Shown piece by piece: positions 36,501-45,900 of a stretch of 64,000 nt of DNA. Origin of the DNA: Oscillospiraceae bacterium (GTDB lineage Bacteria; Bacillota; Clostridia; Oscillospirales; Oscillospiraceae). The first letter of the stretch is position 1; each line of letters begins with the position of its first letter. The stretch lies in assembly GCA_009776445.1 (NCBI GenBank), contig WRNV01000001.1, forward strand, positions 20,967-84,966, written 5' to 3'. The position numbers and the translations under genes were made by a program. The notes beneath the pieces were generated by a model. It saw only the letters and a list, made by a program, of their open reading frames with translations, was not told the origin of the DNA and made no database searches.

Positions 36501-37489
36501 CCACCGCCAATACCTGCCGCTCCGGCGCCTCCTGTAGCATAAACTACACCTTTATTGACAGTGACGTTTGCGCCGACGCCTCCACCACCACCATTACCAC
36601 CGTTCAGGGAGCTGCTATATCCCAATTCTCCGATACCTTTGCCGCCCCAGCCTCCGCCGATACCAGCCGCGCCAGTACCGCCTGTTGCGTTGACCAGTCC
36701 TCCGTTGATGACTACGGTTCCGCCATTGCCGCCGTTGTTGCCATGATCTCCAAGATCATATCCCCAACCGCCTCCGCCTCCGCCGATACCAGCTGCACCA
36801 GAGCCGCCTGTTGCGTTAACCCGTCCTCCGTTAACGGTGACAGATCCGCCATTTCCGCCGATTTGGGAAAGTGCGCTACCGGTTTTATCGGCGCCTCCGC
36901 TTCCACCGATACCTGCTGCGTACGATCCGCCTATCACGGTGATATTACCTCCGTTTATGGTAACTGTTCCGCCATTGTCACCCGGAATCCCTGCGCCGCG
37001 ATAATTTCCGCCAATACCAGCGCCTCCGCCTCCGCCGCCTTGCACTACCAGTTCTGCGGCGCCCTCTCCGGCTTCGATCGTAAGATAGGAGCCAGTGTTA
37101 TAGATACCGGCGCCCCAATTGCTTCCGCTTGCCGTTATCCTGTTCGTGCCGTCAAGCGTTAATACTGCGTATGCACCAGCTTGTAGTTGAACAGGAGGAT
37201 TTGACGCATGACTTAAAGTCACGTTTTGTAAAGTGACCCTTCGCGGAATCGTCGCCGTACCTCCGCTTATGACAAGTCTACCATTTGAACTCGCACCCAT
37301 AACAGTAACGTCGCCGGTGATAGTGTACACGCCGCCGCTGTATGTCCAGCCCGTCCCGATGGCGGGTGGGGATGCGTCTGACAAGTCGATGGTTGACCCA
37401 CTGCTTGCCGCGAGCGCATTCATGGGAATGATACCTATGATCAGAATCATAACCAGAATTACCGCTACTGCTTTTTTCGTGAACCTCAT
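30563..37489 (-). CDS. Giant secreted protein with beta-helix repeats and a papain-like domain
   Basis: 2308 residues. Signal peptide 1-28 (MRFTKKAVAVILVMIL ... NALAAS). About 35-545: glycine-rich beta-helix-like repeats with AAGIGGG units. About 560-930: a beta-rich region. About 933-1016: a Listeria-Bacteroides (Flg_new) repeat, TGYQFAGWYANQ. About 1060-1250: a domain with RGSCAGMAICEALF (C1074), GAHAVMGW (H1180) and LFDPN (D1200/N1202), the order and spacing of a papain-like cysteine peptidase. More Flg_new repeats (about 1505-1650), a second beta-helix block (about 1660-2020), then Ig-like domains to the end. There is no SLH or LPXTG anchor, so it may be released or held by the others. 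Paralogue of the 3349-residue gene at 42974-53023, with the same signal peptide and upstream region. Confidence 0.85.
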   Translation of the reverse strand: MRFTKKAVAVILVMILIIGIIPMNALAASSGSTIDLSDASPPAIGTGWTYSGGVYTITGDVTVMGASSNGRLVISGGTATIPRRVTLQNVTLSHASNPPVQLQAGAYAVLTLDGTNRITASGSNWGAGIYNTGSYLTIEAGEGAAELVVQGGGGGGAGIGGNYRGAGIPGDNGGTVTINGGNITVIGGSYAAGIGGSGGADKTGSALSQIGGNGGSVTVNGGRVNATGGSGAAGIGGGGGGWGYDLGDHGNNGGNGGTVVINGGLVNATGGTGAAGIGGGWGGKGIGELGYSSSLNGGNGGGGGVGANVTVNKGVVYATGGAGAAGIGGGRGGDGGNGSNSPSRTNGGSGGNGGNGGSLVIYGGNITATGGGGLIYGPGIGGGAGGNGGYGGGSASNVRGGNGGGGGTGGNGAILTLNGGAVRASNSWAAGIGGGNGGIGGGGGSAHMDYPQLRGNKAAGGNGGAGGTTVINSGIFEAYTNNTYSAACGGGAGGLAGATGNGTASDGSVGSVGSFSVNTSTGPATIWSSYDYSAPNSFTENGTSYANGSSFVNSNNIKKLKVQNALGGGTMSNEYITAFVANDGKYTMGTTGGNPNTTTDNNKKLLFSHPNPWFPGFLVRVDGKDSYFYATSSSFNIDGTQCVSTGMIGDVEVKQILTFENNPNTNRADIMNIRYTMTNKGNTPKQIGGRIMLDTQVGDNNGAPFVIPVSGIGVVTTELELAGSSVPEYWQAYDNPSTPSTIASGLFYRVGEERPDKVQFVSCPDIQRSVWNYTVNQGRYLTTDSAVAAYFNPRTVAANQSRTVATYYGISDYSTNDLDPPLSVRINSPVIMFSTENGVYADNPFSVTAFVKNIVAQSYNNVTARISLPPELYLAYGTTSLATSSISSSNEWQARWTLMARPQTSAKSVTFTITISADGMQDKTIPVSLQLQPLSEIYRTVTFDLNYPHLPNVTPPSAQNILIGAKATKPKEVPKRTGYQFAGWYANQQCYGYEWFDVFNLSPSIENNVTIYANWRRDYITEDDLFCFTNHDEYFTTNKYRIADQYYDILTDGLNCVQRGVVKFFRNRKWRGSCAGMAICEALFAGRYLTPGFFYPGATNTKDIKSYPVNSLGIESLVNFYQLSQALPSFRKAYFKSSNVFNSHKALSRMVELAKEAESTGDFVLIVFGTRPSGFDIGAHAVMGWKVTEYGDYYKVHLFDPNASTLEEAYFLVKSDYSNATYYRSGSSWNGINVKDYTLRILTSVNRSVYYTKNLESELKNRGSAPIQPYSSALSAFAVSNDPDDETDDETVFDMITTNYTQFEIFGDDGKQSCIDDDIYEGSLPLIYTDTDEDGTFSNYYFDENKQYIVTPSHAIYDNYTTAVTFGDVCFAQVTSQSNNQLKFNSTGEVEVMAKVDSPDSISGISIQSTINDVNFPWETTGVTANAADLKLTLSPDSITISSSQPLGTMTVEAMRDDNVFDLLVLTNSKSISIESIKEGNIDYIVAYDEAGNELSRSELTYSVSFYTYGGSIIDSLHNIKYGAAISAPAVPSFEGLVFDGWYKDPACTEGQEWNFASDRITNDTVLHAKWNLAPDYLHKITFKSEGFDDIIILVRHGESLAEIPPVPKKPGMNGQWDISDFTNITYDRIVNAVYVEPEVSEPTIDLSNASPPSSGIGWSYNGGTYTITGDVTVMMTGTNQVMNRRIVISGGTAASPRIVTLQDINMSYAESSPITLNAGAYAVLMLDGTNTVTATSENYAGIQTTAATLSFDGSGSLNVTANRGAAIGGSAGSHGVAGVDGENGQRGENGSPGDDGSNGNNGGTVVVRDGTILATSRDGAGIGGGAGGNGGAGGRGGDGNGSIFNNIYGGNGGRGGNGGNGGVGGNFTILSGTLTANSTHGAAIGGGAGGNGGIGGRGGDSNSRLLYRDYGGHGGNGGNGGNSGSGGSIAVISGTLTASSSSGAAIGGGTSGNGGTGGSGGIASQGIRDGAPGAAGSNGIQGAVGSFNINLLAGFAYTYWFGDSISDLNGNGTTYPGGAPYENSNSVRNLKIQVNSIPEPPFIPVTVISGLPTSTTVGTPLILTGIVEPSDATNKDIIWSIQNAGTTGATITDDTLFATSEGIVTVTATIANGLSDETDYTQDFEITVNPVPPTPTYTVTVISDGDGATGSGDYESGATVNISAGTPPTGMQFENWTTESPGVTFENANNADTSFIMPNYNDETMIVQVYANWVVAVPKGYKIYYSNFQPAPANITLPIGSEAQFYATLDGALIMSGIKWVIANSQLATVNAYGLVSVNKNKYAGQLTLLLYSSENKLLDSITLRIV

Positions 37490-37555
37490 TTCAATTTTCC
37501 TCCACTTCGATCTTCAGATTTAAGCCAGACAGAGATCAACATCTTCTCTTAGTGA

Positions 37556-37587
37556 ACGCTCCCCATCGGCAAGGCGGCGGGGAGCGT
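37556..37587 (-). promoter_or_regulatory. Conserved leader hairpin of giant gene 1
   Basis: ACGCTCCCC (37556-37564) pairs with GGGGAGCGT (37579-37587) within a leader of about 140 nt. The same hairpin precedes giant gene 2 (53095-53128), where one C-G pair is replaced by T-A on both arms, evidence that the RNA fold is selected. Confidence 0.7.
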
Positions 37588-37638
37588 CAAATAGGGATAG
37601 GAGAAGATCCATGCTTTCTCAGTGGCTTTGGTATATCA

Positions 37639-37667
37639 ATAGTATTTGTTTTCGCCGTAAATAACAA
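37639..37667 (-). promoter_or_regulatory. Promoter of giant gene 1
   Basis: On the minus strand TTGTTA (37662-37667), 17 bases, TACTAT (37639-37644). The same pair with identical spacing occurs before giant gene 2. The -10 and -35 are weak, as expected for an activated promoter. Confidence 0.6.
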
Positions 37668-37672
37668 TATGC

Positions 37673-37722
37673 CGAAAGTCATGTTTTTCCATTACTTTCG
37701 TCACTATTTTCCATTACTAAAG
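37673..37722 (-). promoter_or_regulatory. CGAAAGT dyad operator of giant gene 1
   Basis: CGAAAGTCAT (37673-37682), 8 bp, ATTACTTTCG (37691-37700), with a weaker third half-site ATTACTAAAG at 37713-37722. It ends 5 bp before the -35 box, an activator position. Matched by the sites at 53213 and 53458. Confidence 0.7.
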
Positions 37723-37853
37723 TCATATTAGCGCGTTTTTGACGATTGTAACAAGCAATCTGTTGTGTCTTACTCTGCCAATTTAAATTAATAAATAGTG
37801 CAAAATATGTATCAATATATAACATCTAGAATCTTCAAACCTTGAATCTTACG

Positions 37854-37882
37854 TTGCAGTTTCCCCAGAAACGTGGTATCAT
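37854..37882 (+). promoter_or_regulatory. Promoter of the subtilase gene
   Basis: TTGCAG (37854-37859), 17 bases, TGGTATCAT giving an extended -10 at 37877-37882. A leader of about 135 nt follows, with a small GCAAC/GTTGC hairpin; I recognise no riboswitch. Confidence 0.6.
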
Positions 37883-38025
37883 CTAGGCGGAAAGAGGGAT
37901 TAAGCAACGGGTCTGTTGCCAATGGGTATTGATATACTGTTCGCTTATGACAACCGTTGAATTATGCCTGACCAATAACTGGAGTTAGTATCTCAAGAAA
38001 TTTTCTCATAAAAGGATGTGTCAAA

Positions 38026-41000
38026 ATGAAAATATTAAGAAACCATAGTTTTATCTTTAAACTGCTGACGGTGGCGCTGGTTGTGGCTTTGGCGTTTGTG
38101 CCGTTGATGAACTCATCGTTTGCCGCAATAGATTCTTCTTTGAATTCCTTTGATTCTCGCGACGATTACGGCTATAGGAGCTACAGCAACGATAAAGACT
38201 ATTCATCCTCCAGCCTCTCCAGTAGAGCTAGCAGCCCAGACGGCGGAGGATATAGAAGTGGAGATCCGAATGGTGGCGGATACACCTCTCAGGGCAGCAG
38301 CTCAGACAGTGATACGCCTTCATTTGCGCCTGACCGGGTAATTGTTAAGCTAAAGCAAAGCGACCCAGATGCAAGGCTCCGATTCCAAGAGAATTCCCGT
38401 GGGCGCCGCAGCTGCGGCCGCTTTGATATGTCACAGGATTTGGGCGAAAATGTTAGCGAATCAAGGTTAATTAATCCTTCCATAAGCGCGCGTGCACCAT
38501 CGAGCGTGTTTTCGTCAACCTCGAAGCAAAACAACATGTTTGTACTGACTCTTAATGAACCCGGCGAAGAAAACGTTCTAAAAGTGGTAGAGCGGCTAAA
38601 CCGCAATCCGCGTGTGGAATACGCCACACCGGACTATTATCTGGAGCTGTTTGAGGTCCTTCCGAACGATCCGCAATACATACAACAATGGGCGCTCGAA
38701 AAAATTGGCGCACCTGCTGCGTGGGAGATTACCACAGGTAGTGCGGATGTTGTTGTGGGTATAATCGATACGGGCATCGATGGCGCCCACCCCGATTTGA
38801 AGGACAACCTTTGGGTAAACCCAAACCCTGGCGTCCTCTACGAAAATGACATACACGGTTACGACTTTGTTGCCAAACAAGGTGGTATACCATACGACAA
38901 TAACGGCCACGGTACACATGTTGCAGGGATCGTTGGCGCGTCCACAAATAATAATATAGGTGTGACTGGCGTCAACTGGAATGTACAGCTTGCGTGGTTG
39001 GGCGTTTGTGAAGATGACAATTATTTATCAATTTCCGGCGGGGTTGAAGCCGTTAACTACGCGCAGAACAATAATATCCCCATTATTAACACGAGTTGGG
39101 GAGGCAGAGAAGTATATTTACCGCTGCAAGAAGCAATAGAAAACTACGACGGATTATTTATTACGGCGGCTGGAAATGTGTCACCGTTTGATGATGAAAG
39201 AGACAATGATACGATCCATTTCTATCCTTCTGATTATGATCTCGATAATATTATTTCTGTTGCCGCAACAGATTCTAATGACCAACTTGCTTCCTTTTCA
39301 CATTATGGGGTCAATAGCGTTGATATCGCGGCTCCGGGCGTTGGCATTCTGAGTACGTGGTCTGGCGGTGAATACACATTTGAGAGCGGCACCTCAATGG
39401 CTACTCCTATGGTTGCAGGAGTGGCTGCGCTCATTAAGGCGGAAAACCCGAATTATACAGCCAGACAGATAAAATTGAAAATCTTAAGCAGCGCGGACAG
39501 GGTTGACTCCTTAAATGGGTTTATTTCAAACGGAAGAAGATTAAATGCTTATAAAGCTCTTGTACCACTGCAAGATGTTACAGGCGTTGTGGTTTCACCT
39601 GAAACGCTAATTGTTGAAGCAGGTCAAACATTAGTACTCAGAGTTTCTGTTTTGCCAGAAGGCTCGAACCAAACTGTTTTATGGGCTTCAAGTGACACCA
39701 CGATAGCAACAGTTAACAGTTCCGGTATAATAACTGCAAAAAATGCAGGAACTGTTACTATAACTGCCACATCGGATGAAAACACTGAGTGCTACGCATC
39801 AGCCGTGGTAACCGTTATACCGGAGATGTCCGAAGTTGTTCATATTGAGAATGGCGTGATGAAAAACGCGATTTTAACCGAACTGAAAAGAATTGATCCG
39901 AATAAATATTTATTGCACTATATAAAAAGCAAACTATATGTGTCTGATGTTCAAAACATAAAGGAATTGACGATACACGAACCGTATCTGGGCAATATGG
40001 AAATATTACGCTATTTTTCAAATTTAAAAAAACTTAACATTAATGGCTGCTATGTAATTGAAAGGGATCTGGATTTGTCGGCCTGTACTAAACTGACTGA
40101 ACTGGATTGCCGTCTGAATTATTTCACATCCATAAAGGCAGTTATAAATGGAACGGAAATTACGCTTACGTCAAACGGTCCCGGGTATGTGAGCGTTTAT
40201 CCAAGGTTTATTTCAGGGAAAATAGTTCATAATGCGGAAGCAACTATTCCGCAGCTTTTAATAGATCCGAATCAATCGCCATCAAAGTTCATAAATTGGA
40301 CGGAAAATGGACAGACAGTTTCAACATCCGAAAGATACAAATTAAACGAAAATGAAGAAAATGATTTAGTTGCGAATTTTGAAATAACTTTTGATATTGA
40401 ACCTCACGAATTAACAATTGCTGTTGGGGAAGAAGCAACTATAACATCCTCAATAATTGCACATTGGTGTAACTCTACAGATGAATGGTTGGGATGGATT
40501 AACTATGCGGATGGCAAAGAACGAGATGCGTATAGTAATTTTTTTGACATAGTATCTATTGTTGACGATAAAGAAGTGACCATTATCGGGAAAAAACCAG
40601 GTCGGGATTATTTGATAGCTGAGTGCATGTTATTTGTAAATGAATTTTATAGGGTAAGATGTGATATATTAGTTACGGGAAGCGAGCCGTCTACACATAC
40701 GGTGACAAATAATACTAACGATGGTATGGATGTGAACGAAGAGGAAGAAGTTGTTGATACAGGGACGCCTGGTGGAGCGAAGTTCCCCTTTGTTGACGTG
40801 AACGAGGGGCAATGGTTCTATGACTCTGTATACTACATGTGGGAAAACGAGCTAATGAACGGCGTATCGGATGTACACTTCGATCCAAATGGGGCGCTGA
40901 CTCGTGGAATGGTCGTTACCGTCCTGTACCGCATAGAAGAATCGCCCGACATAGCCGGTTTTGAAAACCCGTTCAGCGATGTGGTGGAAGACAAATGGTA

Positions 41001-41340
41001 CGCTAGCGCTATTACCTGGGCTGCGGAACATGGGATCGTGCTTGGATTCACCGAGACCCGTTTTGACCCGGACGAGTATATAACGAGGGAACAGCTCGCG
41101 GCTATACTCTACCGCTATCAAGAATATACAGGCAAAATACCGCCCGACGTCCTCGGAATCCGCGAGTTTGCCGACGGCGACAATATCAGCGAATACGCAA
41201 AAACTGCTGTTGACAAGATAGTCATGCAGGGCATTATGGAAGGCAGACCGAATAACATGTTCGATCCTCCAGGCAACGCGACCCGCTCCGAATTCGCGGC
41301 TGTCATACAAAGATACCAGGATGCAGCTTTTGGGGGTTAA
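38026..41340 (+). CDS. SLH-anchored subtilisin-like serine protease
   Basis: 1104 residues. Signal peptide 1-34. A Ser/Gly-rich stretch, then an inhibitor-type propeptide (PDRVIVKLKQ ... VEYATPDYYLELFEV). The S8 catalytic domain (about 220-520) has D248 in GIIDTGIDGAHPD, H295 in NGHGTHVAGIVG, oxyanion N384 and S457 in SGTSMATPMVAG, so it should be active. Next a Big_2 domain (about 522-600), a leucine-rich segment (about 650-700; NLKKLNINGCYVIERDL), further beta domains, and three C-terminal SLH repeats (about 925-1100). The protease is thus tethered to the wall and may mature neighbouring surface proteins. AAGGATG precedes the start. It is divergent from giant gene 1. Confidence 0.93.
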   Translation: MKILRNHSFIFKLLTVALVVALAFVPLMNSSFAAIDSSLNSFDSRDDYGYRSYSNDKDYSSSSLSSRASSPDGGGYRSGDPNGGGYTSQGSSSDSDTPSFAPDRVIVKLKQSDPDARLRFQENSRGRRSCGRFDMSQDLGENVSESRLINPSISARAPSSVFSSTSKQNNMFVLTLNEPGEENVLKVVERLNRNPRVEYATPDYYLELFEVLPNDPQYIQQWALEKIGAPAAWEITTGSADVVVGIIDTGIDGAHPDLKDNLWVNPNPGVLYENDIHGYDFVAKQGGIPYDNNGHGTHVAGIVGASTNNNIGVTGVNWNVQLAWLGVCEDDNYLSISGGVEAVNYAQNNNIPIINTSWGGREVYLPLQEAIENYDGLFITAAGNVSPFDDERDNDTIHFYPSDYDLDNIISVAATDSNDQLASFSHYGVNSVDIAAPGVGILSTWSGGEYTFESGTSMATPMVAGVAALIKAENPNYTARQIKLKILSSADRVDSLNGFISNGRRLNAYKALVPLQDVTGVVVSPETLIVEAGQTLVLRVSVLPEGSNQTVLWASSDTTIATVNSSGIITAKNAGTVTITATSDENTECYASAVVTVIPEMSEVVHIENGVMKNAILTELKRIDPNKYLLHYIKSKLYVSDVQNIKELTIHEPYLGNMEILRYFSNLKKLNINGCYVIERDLDLSACTKLTELDCRLNYFTSIKAVINGTEITLTSNGPGYVSVYPRFISGKIVHNAEATIPQLLIDPNQSPSKFINWTENGQTVSTSERYKLNENEENDLVANFEITFDIEPHELTIAVGEEATITSSIIAHWCNSTDEWLGWINYADGKERDAYSNFFDIVSIVDDKEVTIIGKKPGRDYLIAECMLFVNEFYRVRCDILVTGSEPSTHTVTNNTNDGMDVNEEEEVVDTGTPGGAKFPFVDVNEGQWFYDSVYYMWENELMNGVSDVHFDPNGALTRGMVVTVLYRIEESPDIAGFENPFSDVVEDKWYASAITWAAEHGIVLGFTETRFDPDEYITREQLAAILYRYQEYTGKIPPDVLGIREFADGDNISEYAKTAVDKIVMQGIMEGRPNNMFDPPGNATRSEFAAVIQRYQDAAFGG

Positions 41341-41435
41341 TTTGCCGACATATCTGCGCGATGGATTTTAGCAATAGCTCCAGACCTTTTGCGTCAAGGT
41401 ACTTCGGGGAAAACGGGTGTATTCATCATGTTTGT

Positions 41436-41493
41436 GTCCGCCCTGGCATTATATATGGCAAAATACAAAACAGGGCGGACTGTAGATCCGCCC
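41436..41493 (+). terminator. Alternative hairpins after the subtilase gene
   Basis: GTCCGCCCTG (41436-41445) can pair with CAGGGCGGAC (41471-41480), or GGGCGGA (41473-41479) with TCCGCCC (41487-41493). The two folds exclude each other. It sits between convergent genes and may stop both. Confidence 0.55.
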
Positions 41494-41506
41494 AATGTTA
41501 TCGATA

Positions 41507-42730
41507 TTATTTGATAGGGAGCGCCAAACATATTCGCTCTATACGGTCTAATCGCTCCTTAATTTGTGGGCTTTCCCATTTCTGCGTCGCCCAAACATAA
41601 TAAATATTTGGGATTCCGCTTCCGGCGCGTTCTCCTATATCCAGAAGATTAAACATTTTCATAAGCACCGAATTTCGTGGGTTGGAAAAACCGCCGCATA
41701 TAGCTTCCTCTACTTTTATTCTAAGTGTTCCCGGGTTTTCAAGCGTTATCATATTGGTATTATTCTTGATAACCACTCCACCCTCACCGTAATAATCGGC
41801 GTTAATAAGGCAATTTGCCAAAGCTTCGCGCAACGCCTTATGAACAGGGATATCATCCCCCCTGTAGCCGTTTTCAATTTTGAATGGAATTTTAATATTG
41901 GGATTTTGAATGAGCTTATTATATGTCTTGTAATAAAAACCAAATAAGTTCCCGCTCCATTCACCGGAGGTTGAAGTTATTCTATCGGTCCATCGTAAAT
42001 CTGCGTCAAAACTCTCCTGATAATCAAGGAAATAATGAGTGTATTCCCTTACAATTTCATATTCAAATCCAAACATCAGAAGTCCTGCGGCAGTCGGATG
42101 TAATTTTTCGTCTTCGCCACGTCCTATAGCGCCAAGCTTTAGCAAAAAATCATCAGCGTCAAGGTATTCCCAAACATGATTCGGGCGGCTGGCTGCCATA
42201 ACATTGCGATAGCTTTTTACAGTATTGTAATCAAACACTGAAAAAGGCATCGTCTCCAACACAATCATATCCTGCGTTTCGTTCGCGTTATCCCGCAGCA
42301 TTGCCTTAACGCTATCTTTGGAACAACGGTAATCACCCTCGCCGTTTCTTCGATACGCGCTCCATATATCATTATTCAAATATATAGGTTTGTCCATCCG
42401 CTCAGCTCTCGGAATCTCTATCGCAACGATTCGCTTGCCGCTGTATTCAACAATTTGAATATTTTTGTCTTTCAAGATATTGACGTTTACCTTATTGGAA
42501 TTATTAATTGTATTCCAGAAGTCGGAAACAAGCTTTTCAGGGTTTTCAATATTGAGTACATTCAATGTCTTATCAGGGTTTTCCTCAACACCAAGTAAAA
42601 TGAAGCCGCCATCAGTATTGGCAAAAGCAGAATAAGTCTCCCATATACTTTGAGGAAGGCCACCAGTCGCCCTTTTTGCTTCTAGACGGTTGTTATCTTT
42701 GTAAAGATCAAGTTTTTCAAAATCAATCAT
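41507..42730 (-). CDS. AlbA_2 (Schlafen-type) DNA-binding/ATPase-fold regulator
   Basis: 407 residues from the ATG at 42730, led by AGGA; codons upstream to 42898 have no site. The start resembles AlbA_2 domains: LEAKRATGGLPQSIWETYSAFANTDGGFILLGVEE. The C-terminal half has the HATPase_c_4-like blocks PVHKALREALANCLINADY and GSGIPNIYYVWA. Such proteins are called transcriptional regulators or Schlafen-like ATP-binding proteins; several occur in defence contexts, but nothing nearby supports a defence role. AT-rich relative to housekeeping genes. Convergent with the subtilase. Confidence 0.8.
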   Translation of the reverse strand: MIDFEKLDLYKDNNRLEAKRATGGLPQSIWETYSAFANTDGGFILLGVEENPDKTLNVLNIENPEKLVSDFWNTINNSNKVNVNILKDKNIQIVEYSGKRIVAIEIPRAERMDKPIYLNNDIWSAYRRNGEGDYRCSKDSVKAMLRDNANETQDMIVLETMPFSVFDYNTVKSYRNVMAASRPNHVWEYLDADDFLLKLGAIGRGEDEKLHPTAAGLLMFGFEYEIVREYTHYFLDYQESFDADLRWTDRITSTSGEWSGNLFGFYYKTYNKLIQNPNIKIPFKIENGYRGDDIPVHKALREALANCLINADYYGEGGVVIKNNTNMITLENPGTLRIKVEEAICGGFSNPRNSVLMKMFNLLDIGERAGSGIPNIYYVWATQKWESPQIKERLDRIERICLALPIK

Positions 42731-42927
42731 TATTGTTTGTTCCTGTTGAGAAGAGTTCCTATATCTATGAACCAGGCGATACGCTACGCGTCGCTGACCT
42801 ATTCTTATGACGTAGTATATCACAAAATGCAGTAACATCAACAGTTGGCATAAAGTAGGGAAACCAGGATGCCGCTTTGGGGGTATCGTAATTATCACGG
42901 TTCAGGTCATAGGAGAATTTACAACCA

Positions 42928-42947
42928 GCGGGGGCAAAAGCCCCCGC
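42928..42947 (-). terminator. Terminator of the 3349-residue surface protein gene
   Basis: GCGGGGGC-aaaa-GCCCCCGC, a perfect 8-bp GC stem, 27 nt after the stop of giant gene 2 on the minus strand. Confidence 0.7.
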
Positions 42948-42973
42948 CGTACTTTCAACTAATGACGTTACGC

Positions 42974-45900
42974 TCAGTAATCGTTTGCCTCGACGTCCGG
43001 CAGCCCAAACTTGTCAACCATCCTAACGGCGATTGCCAGAGCTTGCTCGCGTGTCGCAATCGCGTATCCCACGGCTATTTCGGCTGTAGTCGTTGACCGT
43101 GGCGCGAACCTGTTGTTTCCAACGCCAAGGATTATGCTATTAGCCGCCATAAAGTATACGCTTTCTTTAGCCCAATTGGATATTACGGCGTCGTCCGCGA
43201 ATGGCGCCGGCCATGTAAAGCTGAGTGGGTATCTTTGGTCGGTTTCAAATGTCCATTCAGGTATCATTGTCCGCTTAAACACGCGAGTGAGCGCAGTAGC
43301 GCATTGCTCCCGGTTGAGTTGAATACTCGGCTCAAATTTGTCGGCTGAATAACCTACCATTATGCCCACGTTGAAAGCTTTCAGCGCGTCCGTATCACTT
43401 GTGTCGGTGAACGGGTTTGTTTCGGCTGCTTGCGCTTTTGTTTCCGCAAGATTTTCAAACGCCTTGACCGCTACACCTGCAAACTCTACGCGGGTAATCG
43501 GCGCTGTGAAATCCGTGTCGTCGGAAAGCAGTGATTCTGGAATGAGACCGAGCTTATACGCACGCTGAATCTCCGGTACAGCCCATTCAGAAGCAGGTAT
43601 ACGTGGATTCCACTCTTGTTGCTCAGGCTCAGGCGTGGGGGTTGGAGTTGGAGTTACTGTTATGGCGCCGCTGTTACCGCCTTTATCATTGCCTCCGTCA
43701 TTGTTTCCGTTAGCAGCCACTGTGATGTTGAAATCCTGCGTGTAATCAGTCGAGGCTGTTGAACCTTTAGCAATAGTCGCTTTTACAGTGACGGTTCCCG
43801 CCGATGTGGCGCTGAGCGTGTTACCTGTTAGTGTCGCCCCAGTGGTTCCGGCATTTTGTATGCTCCATTTTATATCTTTGTTTGTTGCGTTGGCAGGATA
43901 GACCGCGCCTACCAGAGTAAGCGGTGTTCCTGCTTTCATTGAAGATGATACGCCAATAATATTTGTTACTGGAATAAAATCCGTGATAGGAGACGCGGTC
44001 ACTGTGATGTTGAACGGCTGAGTGTAATCCGTCGTGGCTGTTGATCCGTTAACAATTGTCGCTTTTACAGTGAATGTTCCCGCCGAGGTGGCGTTTAGCG
44101 TGTTGCCCGTTAATGTCGCCCCGGTGCTTCCGGCGTTTTGTATGCTCCATGTTATATCCTTGTTTGTCGCGTCGGGTGGATCGACCGTACCTGATAGAGT
44201 GAGCGGCGTTCCAACAGTCATGGAAGTCGATACGACAATAATATTTGTTACTGGAATAAAATCCGTGATAGGAGACGCGGTCACTGTGATGTTGAACGGC
44301 TGAGTGTAATCCGTCGTGGCTGTTGATCCGTTGACAATAGTCGCCTTTACGATGACAGTCCCCGCCGATGTGGCGCTTAGCGTGTTGCCCATTAGTGTCG
44401 CCCCGGTGGTTCCAGCATTCTGAATGCTCCATATTATGTCTTTATTTGTCGCGTCGGGCGGATTGACCGTGCCTGCAAGAGTAAGCGGCGTTCCTGCTTT
44501 CATTGAAGACGATACGCCAATAATATTTGTAACTGGGATAAAGGGATCGACCACTGGTATGTCGGAACTCTGCCCAAAAACAGTCAACGTAACGCTGTCC
44601 CTGTACCCACCGTCAAGTGTCGACGCCAGAATAACGGTTTCCCCTGGATTTGCTGGTATGATCTTGCCCTCGTCGCTCACATAAGCCACATACTTATTTG
44701 ACGACGACCATGCAAATTCTTGATTCGACGCGTTGCTTGGATAGACTGTAGCATGCAATGTTGTATCGGACTCGTCTTCCAAACTGACGGACCTATCCCT
44801 TGCGCCATTTATAGAAATGCCGGTAGCTGAAATCCAGTTGATTTCCATGTCCTCATCTGGATCCTCCGGCGGCTCGGCGTGGCTTATGTAAATCGGCACA
44901 ATCGCGCTATTATTGAATTGGTTATAGTCAGGCTCCGATGTCGCCGCTTCAATGTAAATCATATTAGCCATCATTTCATCGTCGCCGAATTTGTAGAACA
45001 TAATGTGGTTTTCCCCGTTAACGACAGTTACGCGTTGTTCGTCCAGCACCGCGCCTGTTTCATCACCCTCGCGGATAATCAGCTCTGTGTCCGCTGGAAT
45101 CGTTGAGTAGTTGTATAACTCAACTGTTACGTATGTCTTATTGTCAAACCGGTACTGGGACGCTTCGACAAACACATCCACTAGCCCCAACCGTAGTTTA
45201 TCGTATGTGTTGTTGCCCGGATCACTGTCATTTGCGCATGTAACGGTCGCCGTCAATTGCCCTGTGGAAGGCAGTTTGCTTAAGCTTACGTCTTGCCTTA
45301 ACGTAACGGTCTCGCCTGGGCGCAGGTTGACAGGCAGATTGCTTGCCGCGTTGCCGGTCAAGTTTAAAGTAAGCTGTTTTATGTTTGTTTCACCTAAATT
45401 GCTAATCACAAGGCTTACCGGCTGCACGCCATCTATCATCTCGCTTGGGTAAGCGTACGCGTACGTCAGCGCAACGTCGGTTTTGGGGGTAATCTCTGTA
45501 TAGACGAGCGAATGCGCAGGGTCGGATTCTGGTATGTATTCATTAATTTCATCCGCCCGGAAGGTATTCATCGCAAGTTTCCATACGCCGTCGTCAGCCA
45601 GCGTCGCGTCGAAATTTGCAATATTGTCGTCGGTGGTAAACAACGTTATCGGGGAACTGTATTCGCCATCAACCAGAATGGACGCTCTGACTGCGTACCC
45701 GTCGGTGTACGGCGACTCGTCCGTATCTGCTTCCACTTCCGGGAATACTACGGTTGGTTCCGCCCAAACAATGCCCTGCTTTCCTCCTTGATCTAAGACC
45801 TTGAACATGCCGGAAATCGGGGCCTCGATCGATGTGATTGCCCGCGATGCGCCGGGTTCGCTGTATCTAGCGTCAAAGAATTGAATCACGCCCTGTTCTT

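Noticed and set aside
31449-36906. Proline-rich open frames on the + strand and second minus-strand frames within giant gene 1
   Set aside because: They are mirror images of the glycine-codon repeats (GGN/CCN), without ribosome sites, and overlap a much longer coding gene with a signal peptide.
37490-37640. Cyclic-di-GMP or other riboswitch in the leaders of the giant genes
   Set aside because: The leader is structured and conserved between paralogues, but the required GEMM core (including the GNRA-type loop and its receptor) could not be found by eye.
41507-42730. Calling the AlbA/Schlafen-like gene plus neighbours a defence island
   Set aside because: Only one such gene is present; its neighbours are surface proteins, and no nuclease, methylase or other defence partner is adjacent.
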